Below, one piece after another: positions 63,669 to 64,000 of a DNA stretch of 64,000 nt. Numbering within the stretch: the first letter of the stretch is position 1; each line of letters starts with the position of its first letter. Where the stretch lies: the NCBI GenBank assembly GCA_902728285.1, contig CACVBU010001392.1, positions 345,060 to 409,059 on the forward strand, read 5' to 3'. This DNA is from Clytia hemisphaerica. Lineage: Eukaryota > Cnidaria > Hydrozoa > Leptothecata > Clytiidae. The notes beneath the pieces were generated by a model. That model saw only the letters and a list, made by a program, of their open reading frames with translations. It was not told the DNA's origin and did no database searches. Position numbers and translations under genes: made by a program.

Positions 63669-64000
63669 ATACATTGAAAAGATAAACCTTAATTAGTCTA
63701 ACCGAAAATAAACCCTTAGAGAGGTAACATTTTCTTTTTTTGGGAACCCTTGGAAAGACTTCCTAAATTTTGGTAGATTTTACCCAAATTTTGGTTGATT
63801 TTCACCAAGTTTGTTCGAATTTCTGGGAATTTTGACCCTTTCTGAGGGAAACTCTCGATTTTCGTGATTTTGGAACTTCTCCTTCAGAGACTAACTTATA
63901 AATCTACACCCCATTCGAGAGACTTTTGAGGCGTGAAAAAAGATATCCTTATGGCTCGCACATACCCGTCTCCTGTTTTGATCAAGTGCACCCGGTGGGC
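63669..64000. other. End of window, no gene seen
   Basis: AT-rich sequence without a supportable feature. Confidence 0.3.

Overview
This window is animal (metazoan) nuclear DNA. It is AT-rich, its genes are split by GT-AG introns, and it is crowded with transposable elements: a BEL/Pao LTR retrotransposon, a DIRS-type retroelement, a P-type DNA transposon, many fold-back elements and a large minisatellite. The mix suggests an invertebrate, possibly a cnidarian or another early-branching animal, but I cannot name the species. No rRNA gene, confident tRNA gene, CRISPR array or bacterial operon is visible.

Layout. 1-10.3 kb: the 3' exons of a large cellular gene on the + strand (14 phase-consistent coding exons, 2358-9809). 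It has a CUB-like domain, a helical region and a very acidic tail, and its introns hold seven or more fold-back elements. 10.4-16.4 kb: a young, apparently intact BEL/Pao element on the - strand (identical 176-bp LTRs, 5-bp TSD, one 1835-codon ORF). 16.4-20.2 kb: gene-poor, with fold-back elements including a 1.1-kb one. 20.2-24.3 kb: a 44-bp minisatellite that appears to have grown from inside a MITE. 24.6 kb: one frameshifted macro-domain exon (- strand). 25.8-28.1 kb: a 178-bp tandem repeat running into a broken transposase/PHD-finger gene. 28.1-30.3 kb: exons of an unrecognised gene, including a tandemly duplicated 69-bp exon.

31.0-44.5 kb is the most interesting region. A DIRS-type gag ORF is split by an 11,904-bp DNA transposon (31238-43141) with 36-bp perfect terminal inverted repeats and a 7-bp AGGTAAC target duplication. 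The gag reading frame resumes exactly after the duplication. The transposon carries two convergent genes. One is an intact 452-aa + strand protein with a C2HC finger. The other is a decayed - strand P-element-superfamily transposase that keeps the three motifs expected to hold its DDE triad; its N-terminus is not a recognisable THAP domain but a Cys/His module patterned like the N-terminal zinc-binding region of RAG1. A smaller MITE with a 9-bp TSD sits inside this transposon.

44.7-48.4 kb: a complete 8-exon, 378-aa gene resembling the DUF4806 family. 48.4-64 kb: mostly repeats, namely a 731-bp near-palindrome, a 2.1-kb element with poly-G ends, further fold-backs, a tRNA-like sequence, a three-copy ~0.4-kb tandem repeat, a degraded acidic gene and a weak promoter candidate.
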